Positions 53,188 through 62,785 of a stretch of DNA of 64,000 bases are shown piece by piece. This DNA is from an uncultured Alistipes sp. (lineage in GTDB: Bacteria; Bacteroidota; Bacteroidia; Bacteroidales; Rikenellaceae). The DNA lies in NCBI RefSeq assembly GCF_963931675.1, contig NZ_OZ007039.1:529657-593656 (forward strand). Reading direction: 5' to 3'. The first letter of the stretch is position 1, and each line of letters begins with the position of its first letter. Below the pieces are notes generated by a model. That model was not told the DNA's origin, did no database searches, and saw nothing but the letters and a program-made list of their open reading frames with translations. Both the position numbers and the translations under genes were made by a program.

Positions 53188-54156
53188 CTATTCGGCATCG
53201 TGCGGGAAGTACTTCATGTACTGCACGCGCTGGTAGAACTCCCCTTCCGAAGAGCCGTAATCCATCCGGCCGCGGAACGACTCCAACGTATCGAAGCCGT
53301 GGCGTGCAGCCCACTCGTCGATGAACGACCCGATCTGGCCGATCACCTCGTAACCGTGCTTGTGGATCGCCGTGCAGACCTGAACCGCCGAAGCCCCGCA
53401 AAGCAGCGCCTTGACCGCCGCAGCACCGTCGTGTACACCCGTCGAAACCGAAATGTCCAGTTGAGGCAGCGCGTGCGAGCACAGGGCCGTACTGCGCAGC
53501 ACGTGACGGAGTTCCGTCGGCTGGCTGAACGGATCCGCAGGCTGAAACGTCATTTTCTCGATGTCGATGTCGGGCTCGAAGAAGCGGTTGAACAGCACAA
53601 CGCCCTTCGCACCACGCGCCAGCAGCGTGTCGCACGTCGACAGCACGTTCGTCAGGCGCATCGGCAACTTCACCGAAACCGGGATCGTCACCGCCGCACA
53701 AACCTTGCGAACGATGTCCGCATAGTGCTGCTCGATCTCGGTGGCCGAGACGTGGCGGTCCGTAGGAAGCAGGAAGATATTCAGCTCCAGAGCCGAGGCC
53801 CCGGCGGCCTGCATCGACGTCGCATAGTCGATCCACGCATCGCCCGAACCCACGCAGTTGATGCTGCCGATCACCGGAATGCCCGTCTTGGCGGCATCGG
53901 CGACCAGTTGCAGCAACTCGGCCTTGTAGGCGTCGCCCAGGTAGCGTTCGAGGTACTCCCCGGCGTCACCGTAGCCCTCCATCTTGTCCAGCGAGGCCGC
54001 CTGGCGGTAGATCTGCTCCTCGAAGATCGACTTCAGCACCACGGCGCCCGCACCCGCACGGACGCACGACTCGATATGAGCCAGGTTCGACGTGTAGGGC
54101 GAACTGCTCACAATCACGGGACCCGACAGTTGAAGTCCCAAATATTCCGTTTTCAT
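53188..54156 (-). CDS. Dihydroorotate dehydrogenase-like FMN barrel protein
   Basis: A 322-aa protein with the PyrD-like TIM-barrel fold (VIVSSSPYTSN, VVLKSIFEEQI, IPVSVKLPMRLTNV, GASAVQVCTAI). The catalytic loop of true enzymes (NxS[SC]PN) is replaced by LNIFLLPTDRHVS, which lacks both the Ser and Cys base. A separate pyrD exists at 7749, so this is probably a different FMN-dependent oxidoreductase. It is third in an operon after an acetyltransferase-like gene and gcvT; the function is unknown. Confidence 0.8.
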   Translation of the reverse strand: MKTEYLGLQLSGPVIVSSSPYTSNLAHIESCVRAGAGAVVLKSIFEEQIYRQAASLDKMEGYGDAGEYLERYLGDAYKAELLQLVADAAKTGIPVIGSINCVGSGDAWIDYATSMQAAGASALELNIFLLPTDRHVSATEIEQHYADIVRKVCAAVTIPVSVKLPMRLTNVLSTCDTLLARGAKGVVLFNRFFEPDIDIEKMTFQPADPFSQPTELRHVLRSTALCSHALPQLDISVSTGVHDGAAAVKALLCGASAVQVCTAIHKHGYEVIGQIGSFIDEWAARHGFDTLESFRGRMDYGSSEGEFYQRVQYMKYFPHDAE

Positions 54157-54176
54157 GATTTTCCGTATTTGGTTCG

Positions 54177-55280
54177 TTAGACAAAAGGTATCTTGACCAC
54201 TTCGGCCTTCACGGGCTTCTCACGGATGATCACCGCAACCTCCGTACCGGGTTTTGCGCAGGCCGTCTCGACGTAGCCCAGCGCCACGCCCACCTTCAGG
54301 CACGGCGACATCGTGCCCGACGTCACGTGGCCGATCTCCCGGCCGTCCGCAGCCGCCAATTTGTAGCCGTGGCGCGGAATGCCCCGTTCGACCATCTTCA
54401 GGCCCACCAGCTTGCGCGTCACGCCCTCGGCCTTCTGGCGCTCCAGCAGCTCCCGATCGATGAAATTCTTCCCTTCGGCGAACTTCGTGATCCACCCCAG
54501 GCCCGCCTCCAGCGGCGAGGTCGTGTCGTCGATGTCGTTGCCGTAGAGGCAGAAGCCCTTCTCCAGGCGCAGCGTGTCCCGGGCCCCCAGGCCGATGTTC
54601 TTCAGCCCGTATTCAGCTCCGGCCTCCCAGAGCGCCTTCCAAAGCTTCGCGCCGTCCTCGTTGGCCACGTAGATCTCGCACCCCCCGGCGCCCGTATAGC
54701 CCGTGATCGAGAGGATCGCCCGGCAGCCGGCAACCTCCATCTTCTTAAAGGTATAGTACTCCATCCCCTCGACCGGTTCGGCGCACATCTTCTGCACGAT
54801 CTTCATCGCCAGCGGCCCCTGCACGGCCAGTTGGCAGATCTCGTCCGAAGCGTTGTAGAGCTCCTTGCCCGGGCCCGCCTCCATGCCGAACTCCCCGCGG
54901 CCTACGGCGCAGATATGCGCCCAGTCCTTGTCGATGTTCGCGGCGTTGACGCACAGCATGTAGGTCTCGGCATCGATCCGGTAGACCAGGATGTCGTCCA
55001 CGATCCCCCCGCGCCCGTTCGGCATACACGAATACTGCACCTTCCCGTCGTAGAGTTTCGACACGTCGTTGGTCGTGATGCGCTGCAGCAGCGCTTCGGC
55101 CTTCGGTCCCTTGACCCAGATCTCGCCCATGTGGCTCACGTCGAAGACCCCGGCGCCCTGGCGCACGGTCATGTGCTCGTCGGTGATGCCCGTGAACTCG
55201 ATGGGCATGTTGTAACCCGCGAATTCGGCCATCCTGGCTCCCGCGGCAATGTGATAATCGGTAAATACGGTGGTTTTCAT
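54177..55280 (-). CDS. gcvT: Aminomethyltransferase, glycine cleavage system T protein
   Basis: A 367-aa folate-dependent enzyme that transfers the methylene group from the aminomethyl-lipoyl H protein to tetrahydrofolate. The N-terminal [21 protein letters not shown], and the [14 protein letters not shown] and [11 protein letters not shown] segments are typical GcvT. No gcvH or gcvP lies nearby, so the system is split in this genome. It sits 16 bases after the acetyltransferase-like gene and 20 before the DHOD-like gene. Confidence 0.96.
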   Translation of the reverse strand: MKTTVFTDYHIAAGARMAEFAGYNMPIEFTGITDEHMTVRQGAGVFDVSHMGEIWVKGPKAEALLQRITTNDVSKLYDGKVQYSCMPNGRGGIVDDILVYRIDAETYMLCVNAANIDKDWAHICAVGRGEFGMEAGPGKELYNASDEICQLAVQGPLAMKIVQKMCAEPVEGMEYYTFKKMEVAGCRAILSITGYTGAGGCEIYVANEDGAKLWKALWEAGAEYGLKNIGLGARDTLRLEKGFCLYGNDIDDTTSPLEAGLGWITKFAEGKNFIDRELLERQKAEGVTRKLVGLKMVERGIPRHGYKLAAADGREIGHVTSGTMSPCLKVGVALGYVETACAKPGTEVAVIIREKPVKAEVVKIPFV

Positions 55281-55296
55281 ATAGGTGGTTTGGTTA

Positions 55297-56502
55297 TTAC
55301 TCGCGGCGTTTCACGCCCAGGCGCGGGCAGCGGTGGAACTCCTTCGTGCGGTCGAACAGGTAGCGGTAGGTCGTATGGATCTTGTGCCGCGTGGCGCAGA
55401 CGTAGGTCTCGATCATGCGGTTCATCACCGGGTTGAAATCTCCGATCCAGGCCAGTTCCATCGTCTTGTAGGGATTCTTGGTCAGCTCCAGGAACTCGTA
55501 GTATTTCACCATGATGGCCGACTCCACGCCCTTTCCGTGAAACTCCGGCGTGATGCCGAAGATGATGCCGAAGATCCGGTCGCACGACTTGCGGACCTTC
55601 AGGTCCCACATCAGCCGCAGCTTCTGCCACAGCCCGAACTTGCCGTTGAACTTCCCGATCAGGCGGTTCAGGTCCGGAACCGTGATGAAGAAGCCGATCG
55701 GCTCGTCGTTGAAATAGGCGAAGAAGATGATATGCGGATCGATGATCGGCTTCATCTCGCGGACCATCATCAGAGCCTCCTCCTGCGTCATCGGACGAAC
55801 GCCCGAAAAGAGCGCCCACGCCTTGTTGTAGATCACCCGGAAGTTCTCGGCCGCCTCCTCCAGATTCTTCATGTCGATCGTCTCGACGCGGTAGCCCGGA
55901 ACCGTATAGAGCCGTTCGGCCCGTGCGAAGATCTGTTTGTTCGCCTCCGAATTGTTCACCCGCCAGATGAAACTGTGCTGGTTGAAGTAGTTCCGGAAAC
56001 CGTAGTTTTCGAACAGATCCTTGTAGTAGGGCGGGTTGTAGGGGTTTTTGTAGAGCGGCTGGAACTCGTAGCCCTCGACCAGAAGCCCCCACCAGTCGCG
56101 CCGCTGCCCGAAGTTGATCGGACCGTCCATCGCCTCCATGCCCCGGCTCGCCAGCCACATCCGCGCGGCGTCGAACATCATGTCGGCCACCGTCTGATCA
56201 TCGATCGACTCGAAGAAGCCGCTGCCGCCCGTCGGCTGCTCCTCGATGGCCGCCTTCTCACGGTTGTAGAACGCAGCAATGCGCCCCACGACCTCGCCCG
56301 AAGCATCCCGGACCACCCAGCGGATCGCTTCGCCGTCGGCGAAAAGCTCGTTCCGAGCCGGGTCGAAGACCTCCAGCACATCCTGGTCCAGCGGGCAGAC
56401 CCAGTTTCGGTTGCCCTTATAGATCCGTTTCGGCAGGTTCAGCCACTCCCGCTCCACGGCCGGCGTCGTCACCTCCTGCAACGTATATTTTCCCTGATTC
56501 AT
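55297..56502 (-). CDS. GNAT-superfamily-like N-acetyltransferase domain protein
   Basis: A 401-aa cytosolic protein conserved in Bacteroidota. The start at 56502 ([11 protein letters not shown]) was chosen; the frame extends 15 codons upstream, into the promoter. The N-terminal about 200 residues hold [16 protein letters not shown] and [19 protein letters not shown]. The second half has a GNAT-like region ([14 protein letters not shown], then [16 protein letters not shown] with the Q/RxxGxG/A-type acetyl-CoA loop). The substrate is unknown. It is first gene of the minus-strand operon with gcvT. Confidence 0.8.
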   Translation of the reverse strand: MNQGKYTLQEVTTPAVEREWLNLPKRIYKGNRNWVCPLDQDVLEVFDPARNELFADGEAIRWVVRDASGEVVGRIAAFYNREKAAIEEQPTGGSGFFESIDDQTVADMMFDAARMWLASRGMEAMDGPINFGQRRDWWGLLVEGYEFQPLYKNPYNPPYYKDLFENYGFRNYFNQHSFIWRVNNSEANKQIFARAERLYTVPGYRVETIDMKNLEEAAENFRVIYNKAWALFSGVRPMTQEEALMMVREMKPIIDPHIIFFAYFNDEPIGFFITVPDLNRLIGKFNGKFGLWQKLRLMWDLKVRKSCDRIFGIIFGITPEFHGKGVESAIMVKYYEFLELTKNPYKTMELAWIGDFNPVMNRMIETYVCATRHKIHTTYRYLFDRTKEFHRCPRLGVKRRE

Positions 56503-56535
56503 GATTCTACGGTTATTTTCGACGTTTCCAACGTC

Positions 56536-56543
56536 CAAAGGTA
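56536..56543 (-). promoter_or_regulatory. -7 element (TACCTTTG) for the GNAT-gcvT-DHOD-like operon
   Basis: The minus strand reads TACCTTTG, 33 bases before the start at 56502; divergent from the next promoter. Confidence 0.6.
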
Positions 56544-56556
56544 ACAATTTTTTCCT

Positions 56557-56564
56557 TATTTTTG
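56557..56564 (+). promoter_or_regulatory. -7 element (TATTTTTG) for the PEP-synthase-like gene
   Basis: TAnnTTTG match 25 bases before the ATG at 56590. Confidence 0.6.
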
Positions 56565-56589
56565 TTCATCTATCAAATTTCGAATCCGA

Positions 56590-59571
56590 ATGAACAAAAG
56601 CCTCGAACAGTACATGCCCGACGGGAGCAAACTCCCCTACCGGTTCATGAAATACCGGATCCACAAGATCCTCCTCGTCTGCTGCAGCTACGACGGATAC
56701 ATCCTCGAAGAGGACGGACACATCGAATCCCAGATCAACCAGGAGTATATCGACCTCAACATGTCGAACCCCCCGTCGCTCACCCGCGTGAGCTCCACGG
56801 CCGAGGCCCTCGAGGCCCTGCGCGAAGACGACTCCTACGACTTCATCCTCACGATGTACAACGTCGGAGAGCCCGACGTCTTCGCATTCGCACACATCGT
56901 CAAGGAGCGGCACCCCAACATCCCCGTCGCGCTGCTCACCTCCTTCTCCAAGGACATCTACCGCCGCATCGAGGAGCAGGACCATTCGGGCCTCGACTAC
57001 ATCTTCTCCTGGCACGGAAACACAGACCTGATCATCGGTATCATCAAGCTCATCGAGGACAAGATGAACGCCGACGAGGATATTCTCGAAGGGGGCGTGC
57101 AGGCCATCCTCCTGGTCGAGGACTCGATCCGCTTCTACTCCACCTACCTGCCCGAACTCTACAAGCTGATCCTGCTGCAGAACACCGAGTTCCTGAAGGA
57201 TGCCTTCAACGAACAGCAGCAGGTCCTCCGCAAACGCGCCCGCCCCAAGATCCTCCTGGCCCGCAGCTACGACGAGGCCACGGAGCTTTACGACCGTTAC
57301 CGCAAAAACCTCCTCGGCGTGATCTCCGACGTGGGGTTCATCCTCCACCGCAACGACCCCTCCGACACCGAAAAACTCGACGCCGGGATCGACCTCTGCC
57401 GACGCATCAAGCAGGACAACCCCCTGATGCCCGTCCTGCTGCAGTCCTCGCAGACCTCCTTCGAGGAGCAGGCCCGCGAACTCGGGGCCGGATTCATCGC
57501 CAAGAACTCCAAGACGCTCCTCTCCCAGCTGAGCGAATACATCGCCAAGGAGTTCGCATTCGGCGACTTCGTCTTCGAAGACCCCGAAACCGGCGCCGAA
57601 ATCGGACGCGCCAAGGACCTCACCCAGATGCAGCAGATGATCGCCACGATTCCCGACAGGGCCTTCGAATACCATACCTCGCAGAACCACCTCTCCAAGT
57701 GGCTCTATTCGCGCGGCCTCTTCCCCCTGGCCGCCTCCATCCGCCAATACAACAAAAGCCACTTCTCCACGGTCGAGGAGCACCGCCGCGTCCTCGTGAA
57801 CCTCATCCGCGACTACCGCACGCTCCTCGGACAGGGCGTCGTCGCGCGATTCGACCCCGAAACCTACTCCGACGCCGTGGCTTTCGCCCGCATCGGCGAA
57901 GGATCGCTCGGCGGCAAGGCCCGCGGACTGGCCTTCATGAACTCCATGCTCATGAAGCACCACCAGTACGACAAACACGACAACGTCCGCATCATGATCC
58001 CCCGCTCGGTGGTCATCGCTACGGAGTACTTCGACGAGTTCATCCGCCGGAACGGACTCCAGTACATCATCTCCCAGGAGTTCTCCGACGAGGAGATCCT
58101 CTCGGAATTCGTCACCTCGACCATGCCGCAACGCCTCCAGGAGGAGCTCAAGGCATACATCCGGACCGTACGGACCCCGCTGGCCGTGCGCTCCTCCTCG
58201 AAACTCGAAGACTCCCACTACCAGCCCTTCGCCGGGATCTACTCCACCTACATGATCCCATACACCGACAACGAGGACCAGATGCTGCGACTCCTCCTGC
58301 GCGCCGTCAAGAGCGTCTACGCCTCGGTCTACTTCGCCGCGTCGAGGGCCTACATCGCCACCTCGCAGAACCTCATCTCCGAGGAGAAGATGGCCGTCAT
58401 CATCCAGGAGGTCTGCGGAACGGAGCAGAACGGACTCTGGTTCCCCACCTGCTCCGGAGTCGCCCGGTCGATCAACTACTACCCCATCGGCGACGAACAG
58501 GCCGCCGACGGCGTCTGCAACGTCGCCATGGGGCTCGGGAAACTCGTCGTCGACGGAGGACGCACCCTCCGCTTCTCGCCCCGATACCCGCAGAAGGTCC
58601 TCCAGACCTCAACCCCCGAACTGGCCCTGAGCGACACCCAGACCGAGATCCTCGCCCTGAGTCTCCGCCCCGAGGAGTTCCGCACCTCGATCGACGACGC
58701 CGTGAACCTGCGCCGTCTCTCCCTGCGCGAAATCGCCGATTTCCGAAACTCGAAGTTCGTCTGCTCGGTCTGGGACCGCGAGAACGAGCGCATCTCCGAC
58801 AGCCCCTTCGACCGCGGACGCAAGGTCATCACGTTCAACAACATCCTCAAGTACAACACCTTCCCCCTCGCCGAGATCATTTCGGACATCCTCCGCATGG
58901 GCGCCGAGGAGATGCGCTGCCCCGTCGAGGTGGAGTTCGCCGTCAACATGGACGTCGCACCCGGACGCAAGCAGATCTTCAACCTCCTCCAGATCCGACC
59001 CATCATCGACAACCAGGACAACCGCGCCATCGACTGGTCCGCCGAAGACCCCGGACAGGCCCTGATCTACGGAGAACAGGCCCTCGGAATCGGCATGATG
59101 GCCGACCTCGCGGACATCATCTATGTCAAGAACGGCACCTTCGACTCGCTCTCCACCGAGAAAATCGCCGCGGAGCTCCTTACGCTCAACAACCGGATGC
59201 GCGACGAAGGGCGTTCGTACATCCTCGTCGGACCCGGACGCTGGGGATCCTCCGATCCCTTCCTCGGCGTGCCCGTCAAGTGGAACCACATCTCCGAGGC
59301 GAAGGTCATCGTCGAGTGCGGAATCGAAAAGTTCGAGGTCGAACCCTCCCAGGGTACCCACTTCTTCCAGAACGTCACCTCGCTCGGCGTCGGCTATCTG
59401 ACCATCAGCCCCTTCCGCGGCGACGGGATCTTCCGCGAAGAGCGCCTCGACGCCATGCCCGCCCATTACGACGGGACCTATTTGCGGCAGGTGCGCTTCG
59501 AGCGGCCCCTCTGGGTCTGCATCGACGGACGTTCGAACAGGGGAATGATTCGGGAAAATACCGATGAATGA
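56590..59571 (+). CDS. PEP/pyruvate-binding (PPDK-N) protein fused to two receiver-like domains
   Basis: A 993-aa cytosolic protein. Residues about 24-150 and 165-330 look like tandem receiver folds (HKILLVCCSYDG...; AILLVEDSIRF... with an Asp in the phosphoacceptor place, D247 of GVISDVGF). From about 430 the ATP-grasp-type PPDK N-domain follows, with EGSLGGKARGLAFMN (about 435), RSSSKLEDSHYQPFAGIYST (about 532) and LLQIRPI (about 799). The swivelling His domain and PEP-binding barrel of PEP synthase are missing, replaced by a further 190-residue region with VGPGRWGSSDP. A signalling or phosphotransfer role is plausible but unproven. It is monocistronic. Confidence 0.82.
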   Translation: MNKSLEQYMPDGSKLPYRFMKYRIHKILLVCCSYDGYILEEDGHIESQINQEYIDLNMSNPPSLTRVSSTAEALEALREDDSYDFILTMYNVGEPDVFAFAHIVKERHPNIPVALLTSFSKDIYRRIEEQDHSGLDYIFSWHGNTDLIIGIIKLIEDKMNADEDILEGGVQAILLVEDSIRFYSTYLPELYKLILLQNTEFLKDAFNEQQQVLRKRARPKILLARSYDEATELYDRYRKNLLGVISDVGFILHRNDPSDTEKLDAGIDLCRRIKQDNPLMPVLLQSSQTSFEEQARELGAGFIAKNSKTLLSQLSEYIAKEFAFGDFVFEDPETGAEIGRAKDLTQMQQMIATIPDRAFEYHTSQNHLSKWLYSRGLFPLAASIRQYNKSHFSTVEEHRRVLVNLIRDYRTLLGQGVVARFDPETYSDAVAFARIGEGSLGGKARGLAFMNSMLMKHHQYDKHDNVRIMIPRSVVIATEYFDEFIRRNGLQYIISQEFSDEEILSEFVTSTMPQRLQEELKAYIRTVRTPLAVRSSSKLEDSHYQPFAGIYSTYMIPYTDNEDQMLRLLLRAVKSVYASVYFAASRAYIATSQNLISEEKMAVIIQEVCGTEQNGLWFPTCSGVARSINYYPIGDEQAADGVCNVAMGLGKLVVDGGRTLRFSPRYPQKVLQTSTPELALSDTQTEILALSLRPEEFRTSIDDAVNLRRLSLREIADFRNSKFVCSVWDRENERISDSPFDRGRKVITFNNILKYNTFPLAEIISDILRMGAEEMRCPVEVEFAVNMDVAPGRKQIFNLLQIRPIIDNQDNRAIDWSAEDPGQALIYGEQALGIGMMADLADIIYVKNGTFDSLSTEKIAAELLTLNNRMRDEGRSYILVGPGRWGSSDPFLGVPVKWNHISEAKVIVECGIEKFEVEPSQGTHFFQNVTSLGVGYLTISPFRGDGIFREERLDAMPAHYDGTYLRQVRFERPLWVCIDGRSNRGMIRENTDE

Positions 59572-59623
59572 AAAATTTCCTGAAATTTTCCCGAAAGAAG
59601 TTACAATCCATAATAAAAATTGT

Positions 59624-59631
59624 TATATTTG
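59624..59631 (+). promoter_or_regulatory. -7 element (TATATTTG) for gdhA
   Basis: Exact TAnnTTTG match 36 bases before the start codon, in an AT-rich gap. Confidence 0.65.
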
Positions 59632-59667
59632 TAACAAAAGAACGCCAAACCTAAAAACTTCTGTGCT

Positions 59668-61005
59668 ATGAACGTTAACAAAATCATGACCGACCTCGAA
59701 CGCAAGCACCCCGGTGAAAGCGAATACCTCCAGGCCGTGCGCGAAGTGCTGATGACCGTCGAAGACGCCTACAACCAGCACCCCGAATTCGAGGCCAACC
59801 GTATCGCGGAACGGATCGTCGAACCCGACCGCATCTTTACGTTCAAAGTCGTATGGGTAGACGACAAGGGCGAAGTACAGACCAATATCGGCTACCGTGT
59901 CCAGTTCAACAACGCCATCGGCCCCTACAAGGGCGGATTGCGTTTCCACCCCTCGGTCAACCTCTCGATCCTCAAGTTCCTCGGCTTCGAGCAGATCTTC
60001 AAGAACGCCCTCACCACGCTCCCCATGGGCGGCGCCAAGGGCGGCTCGGACTTCAACCCCAAAGGCAAGTCCGACCGCGAGGTCATGCGCTTCTGCCAGG
60101 CCTTCATGACCGAACTCTGGCGGCACATCGGTCCCGAAACCGATGTCCCGGCCGGTGATATCGGCGTCGGAGGCCGCGAAATCGGATTCCTCTACGGCAT
60201 GTACCGCAAACTCGCCCAGGAAAATACCGGCGTCCTGACCGGAAAGGGCATGACCTACGGAGGTTCGCTGATCCGTCCCGAGGCCACCGGTTTCGGCGCC
60301 GTCTATTTCCTGCGCCAGATGCTCGAAAAGGCCGGGATGGACATCAAGGGCCAGACCATCGCCATCTCCGGATTCGGGAACGTCGCCTGGGGCGCCGCCA
60401 CGAAGGCCACGGAACTCGGGGCCAAGGTCGTCACGATCTCCGGACCCGACGGGTACGTCTATGACGAAGAGGGCCTCAACGCCGAAAAGATCGCCTACAT
60501 GCTCGAACTCCGCGCCTCGAACAACGACGTCGTGGAGCCCTATGTCGAGAAGTTCCCCAACGCGAAGTTCTTCCCCGGCCGCAAGCCCTGGGAGGTCAAA
60601 GTCGACATCGCCATGCCGTGCGCCACGCAGAACGAGCTCGACGGCGAGGATGCCAGGAAACTGCTGGCCAATGGCGTGAAGATCGTTGCCGAGGTTTCGA
60701 ACATGGGCTGCCGCCCCGAAGCCATCGACGCCTTCATCGCCGCCAGGATCCCCTACGGACCCGGCAAGGCCGTGAATGCCGGCGGCGTGGCCACCTCGGG
60801 ACTCGAAATGACCCAGAACGCCCAGAAGCTCAACTGGACGGCCGAAGAGGTCGATGCCAAGTTGCATCAGATCATGTCGTCGATCCACCACGCCTGCCTG
60901 GAATACGGCACCGAGGCCGACGGCTACATCAACTACATGAAGGGCGCCAACATCGCCGGATTCATGAAGGTCGCCAAGTCGATGGTCGAGCAGGGAGTGC
61001 TGTAA
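59668..61005 (+). CDS. gdhA: Glutamate dehydrogenase
   Basis: A 445-aa hexameric-type glutamate dehydrogenase interconverting 2-oxoglutarate plus ammonia and glutamate. Signature segments are YKGGLRFHPSVN, PMGGAKGGSDFNPKGKS with the catalytic Lys, DVPAGDIGVGGREIGFLYG, and the NAD(P) fold ISGFGNVAWGAA. The length is normal. The coenzyme cannot be fixed by eye. It is a single gene with its own promoter and a strong terminator; it would feed ammonia, including that released from amino sugars, into metabolism. Confidence 0.97.
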   Translation: MNVNKIMTDLERKHPGESEYLQAVREVLMTVEDAYNQHPEFEANRIAERIVEPDRIFTFKVVWVDDKGEVQTNIGYRVQFNNAIGPYKGGLRFHPSVNLSILKFLGFEQIFKNALTTLPMGGAKGGSDFNPKGKSDREVMRFCQAFMTELWRHIGPETDVPAGDIGVGGREIGFLYGMYRKLAQENTGVLTGKGMTYGGSLIRPEATGFGAVYFLRQMLEKAGMDIKGQTIAISGFGNVAWGAATKATELGAKVVTISGPDGYVYDEEGLNAEKIAYMLELRASNNDVVEPYVEKFPNAKFFPGRKPWEVKVDIAMPCATQNELDGEDARKLLANGVKIVAEVSNMGCRPEAIDAFIAARIPYGPGKAVNAGGVATSGLEMTQNAQKLNWTAEEVDAKLHQIMSSIHHACLEYGTEADGYINYMKGANIAGFMKVAKSMVEQGVL

Positions 61006-61024
61006 AGCATCCAACCCGAAGGAC

Positions 61025-61059
61025 AAAAAAAAGGATGACCTTGCGGTCATCCTTTTTTT
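61025..61059. terminator. Terminator of gdhA, bidirectional
   Basis: AAAGGATGACC pairs with GGTCATCCTTT around TTGC, flanked by A8 and T7 runs. It can also end the convergent minus-strand gene ending at 61135. Confidence 0.9.
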
Positions 61060-61134
61060 CATCGTGGGCTCCCGCCCCACGCGGCGAGAAGTCGGCCGGG
61101 CCGGGAACCTGCCGGAATAATGGGACCGCCCCTG

Positions 61135-62544
61135 TCAATGGGCCCCGAAAGAGGACCACTCAAGATATAGGGCAGCCGTTCGCGGCTCCTTCCGGAGTTT
61201 AAGGTTCACCTTCCGGCCATCGCGCTCCACCACCCGGTACTCGGATTTTTTCTCCTGAAGCACATCCCCCACACGGTACCCGACGAGGTCGGCCGGAAGT
61301 CCTTTCCCGACATAGGTCACCCGGAGAAGGTCTTTCGAACCCTCGACCGATTCACAAAGGAGATTGGCCAGTTCCACGCGGTACGATTCTGTGGCGGGAG
61401 AATACGGGAAGCAGGCCCAAGACGCCACGGCCTTGTATTCATCCAGAATACCGAACTGCCGGTCCGTGACATGACGGTTGAATTTCAACTGATAGACGAT
61501 CGGGGGCACCCGTTGGGCAGAATCCCTCAGCCGTTTGGCATCCAGCAGACTAAGTTCGAGGTACAGATCGGTCAATACCGTTGTTTGGGTATACCCGCCG
61601 CTGCGTTCGACATGGGAGTGTTCCCGCGTTTCATAATGATAATCCGTCCGGGTCCAATTATAGACCCGTCGGGTCGTACGACCGTCACTGATCACCGTCG
61701 TCGTCGGAGGGACATACGTAGCCTGAAGCGACTCGTCCTTGTCACGTGCGATCATAACCAGCAGATCGGGATCGTCCGTATCGCGTACCAGATAGGGAAA
61801 GAACTGGCGGGCAAAGACCTCCATGATCTCCTTGTCCATCAACGGGTCGTTGCCCGTCAGGACAAAATCGTAGGTATGGAACTGCTCCCAGTCGATGTCC
61901 GAATCCCAAAAGCGCAATATTTCGCCCTTACCCTGGGAGCGAGACTGCTCAAGTTGTTTCTCCGTCTCCTCCAGCAAGGAGCGGCTCGAGCACTTTTCCG
62001 TCATCAGTTGCTGGAACATCCCGGCAAGCTGCGAATCATCGCACCGCGCCGTTGAAGGCCAATGGGCCAGGTCAAGCAACCGGACCCACTCGGGAGCCTG
62101 TCGGGTCCGGAAATGGAGGTCGAACGACAAACCCGTTCCCCGACAGCCCAGCACATGATTCTCCGAGCCATCCAACAGCCGGTAGAACTCGTCTTCGGTC
62201 ATGCCGCGCGTCGACACGCCATCCACCGTAAGGATCACAGTGCCGGGGACCAAGCGATAGGTTTCGGGGTCGCCCGGCTGCGGGATAACCTCAAACCAAA
62301 GGGCCTGCTGGTCGGGCATCCCGTTAGCATTGAGCACCGTAACAGGGCAGGCATCACCGGACCGCTTCTTGGCAATATAGAACGACCGCGTCACGGTCAG
62401 ATACTCGGGGGCCCACCGTTCGAGGCGCTCCACTTCGAACGGACGCGGAGGCTTTGGCAACAAACGGATCGACTGGGCCGAAATCGGGGACAGAGCGGCC
62501 ACTCCAACGAGCAGCGCTACCATCCTGGAAAGAATACGTAACAT
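61135..62544 (-). CDS. Exported protein with PDZ-like and DUF4136-like regions, function unknown
   Basis: A 469-aa protein with a signal peptide (MLRILSRMVALLVGVAALSP, cleavage near residue 23). Residues about 80-125 (YRLVPGTVILTVDGVSTRGM) read like a PDZ domain, followed by a helical spacer. From about 210 a DUF4136-like domain can be seen (FHTYDFVLTGNDPLMDKEI, then DDPDLLVMIARDKD), a fold common in Bacteroidota envelope proteins. A second PDZ-like turn near the end reads GLPADLVGYRVGDVL. No enzyme motif. Two possible PDZ elements suggest peptide binding in the periplasm. Bases 62545-62732 upstream contain no gene. Confidence 0.6.
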   Translation of the reverse strand: MLRILSRMVALLVGVAALSPISAQSIRLLPKPPRPFEVERLERWAPEYLTVTRSFYIAKKRSGDACPVTVLNANGMPDQQALWFEVIPQPGDPETYRLVPGTVILTVDGVSTRGMTEDEFYRLLDGSENHVLGCRGTGLSFDLHFRTRQAPEWVRLLDLAHWPSTARCDDSQLAGMFQQLMTEKCSSRSLLEETEKQLEQSRSQGKGEILRFWDSDIDWEQFHTYDFVLTGNDPLMDKEIMEVFARQFFPYLVRDTDDPDLLVMIARDKDESLQATYVPPTTTVISDGRTTRRVYNWTRTDYHYETREHSHVERSGGYTQTTVLTDLYLELSLLDAKRLRDSAQRVPPIVYQLKFNRHVTDRQFGILDEYKAVASWACFPYSPATESYRVELANLLCESVEGSKDLLRVTYVGKGLPADLVGYRVGDVLQEKKSEYRVVERDGRKVNLKLRKEPRTAALYLEWSSFGAH

Positions 62545-62732
62545 CTCGACAAGTATTTAAGGGTTAGAGAAGGCATGCCGATACGTTCCCGCCTCTCCCG
62601 CACAATCCCCGATCCCCTGTGTCTTACGGGCCTCCCGCACGCGACACAGCCAAGCTCCATTTTCCCCAAGGAAGAAGCAGGTAAAATCGTAATAAATATA
62701 CGTTTTTTTTTTGTGTCAGGATCGCTTGACGA

Positions 62733-62764
62733 CAAAAAAAAGCGGAATGCCGAAGCAATCCGCT
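62733..62764 (-). terminator. Terminator of pgi
   Basis: On the minus strand AGCGGATTGC pairs with GCATTCCGCT (one mismatch) around TTCG, followed by T8. Confidence 0.75.
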
Positions 62765-62785
62765 CTTATCGTCCGGAGAAACAGG

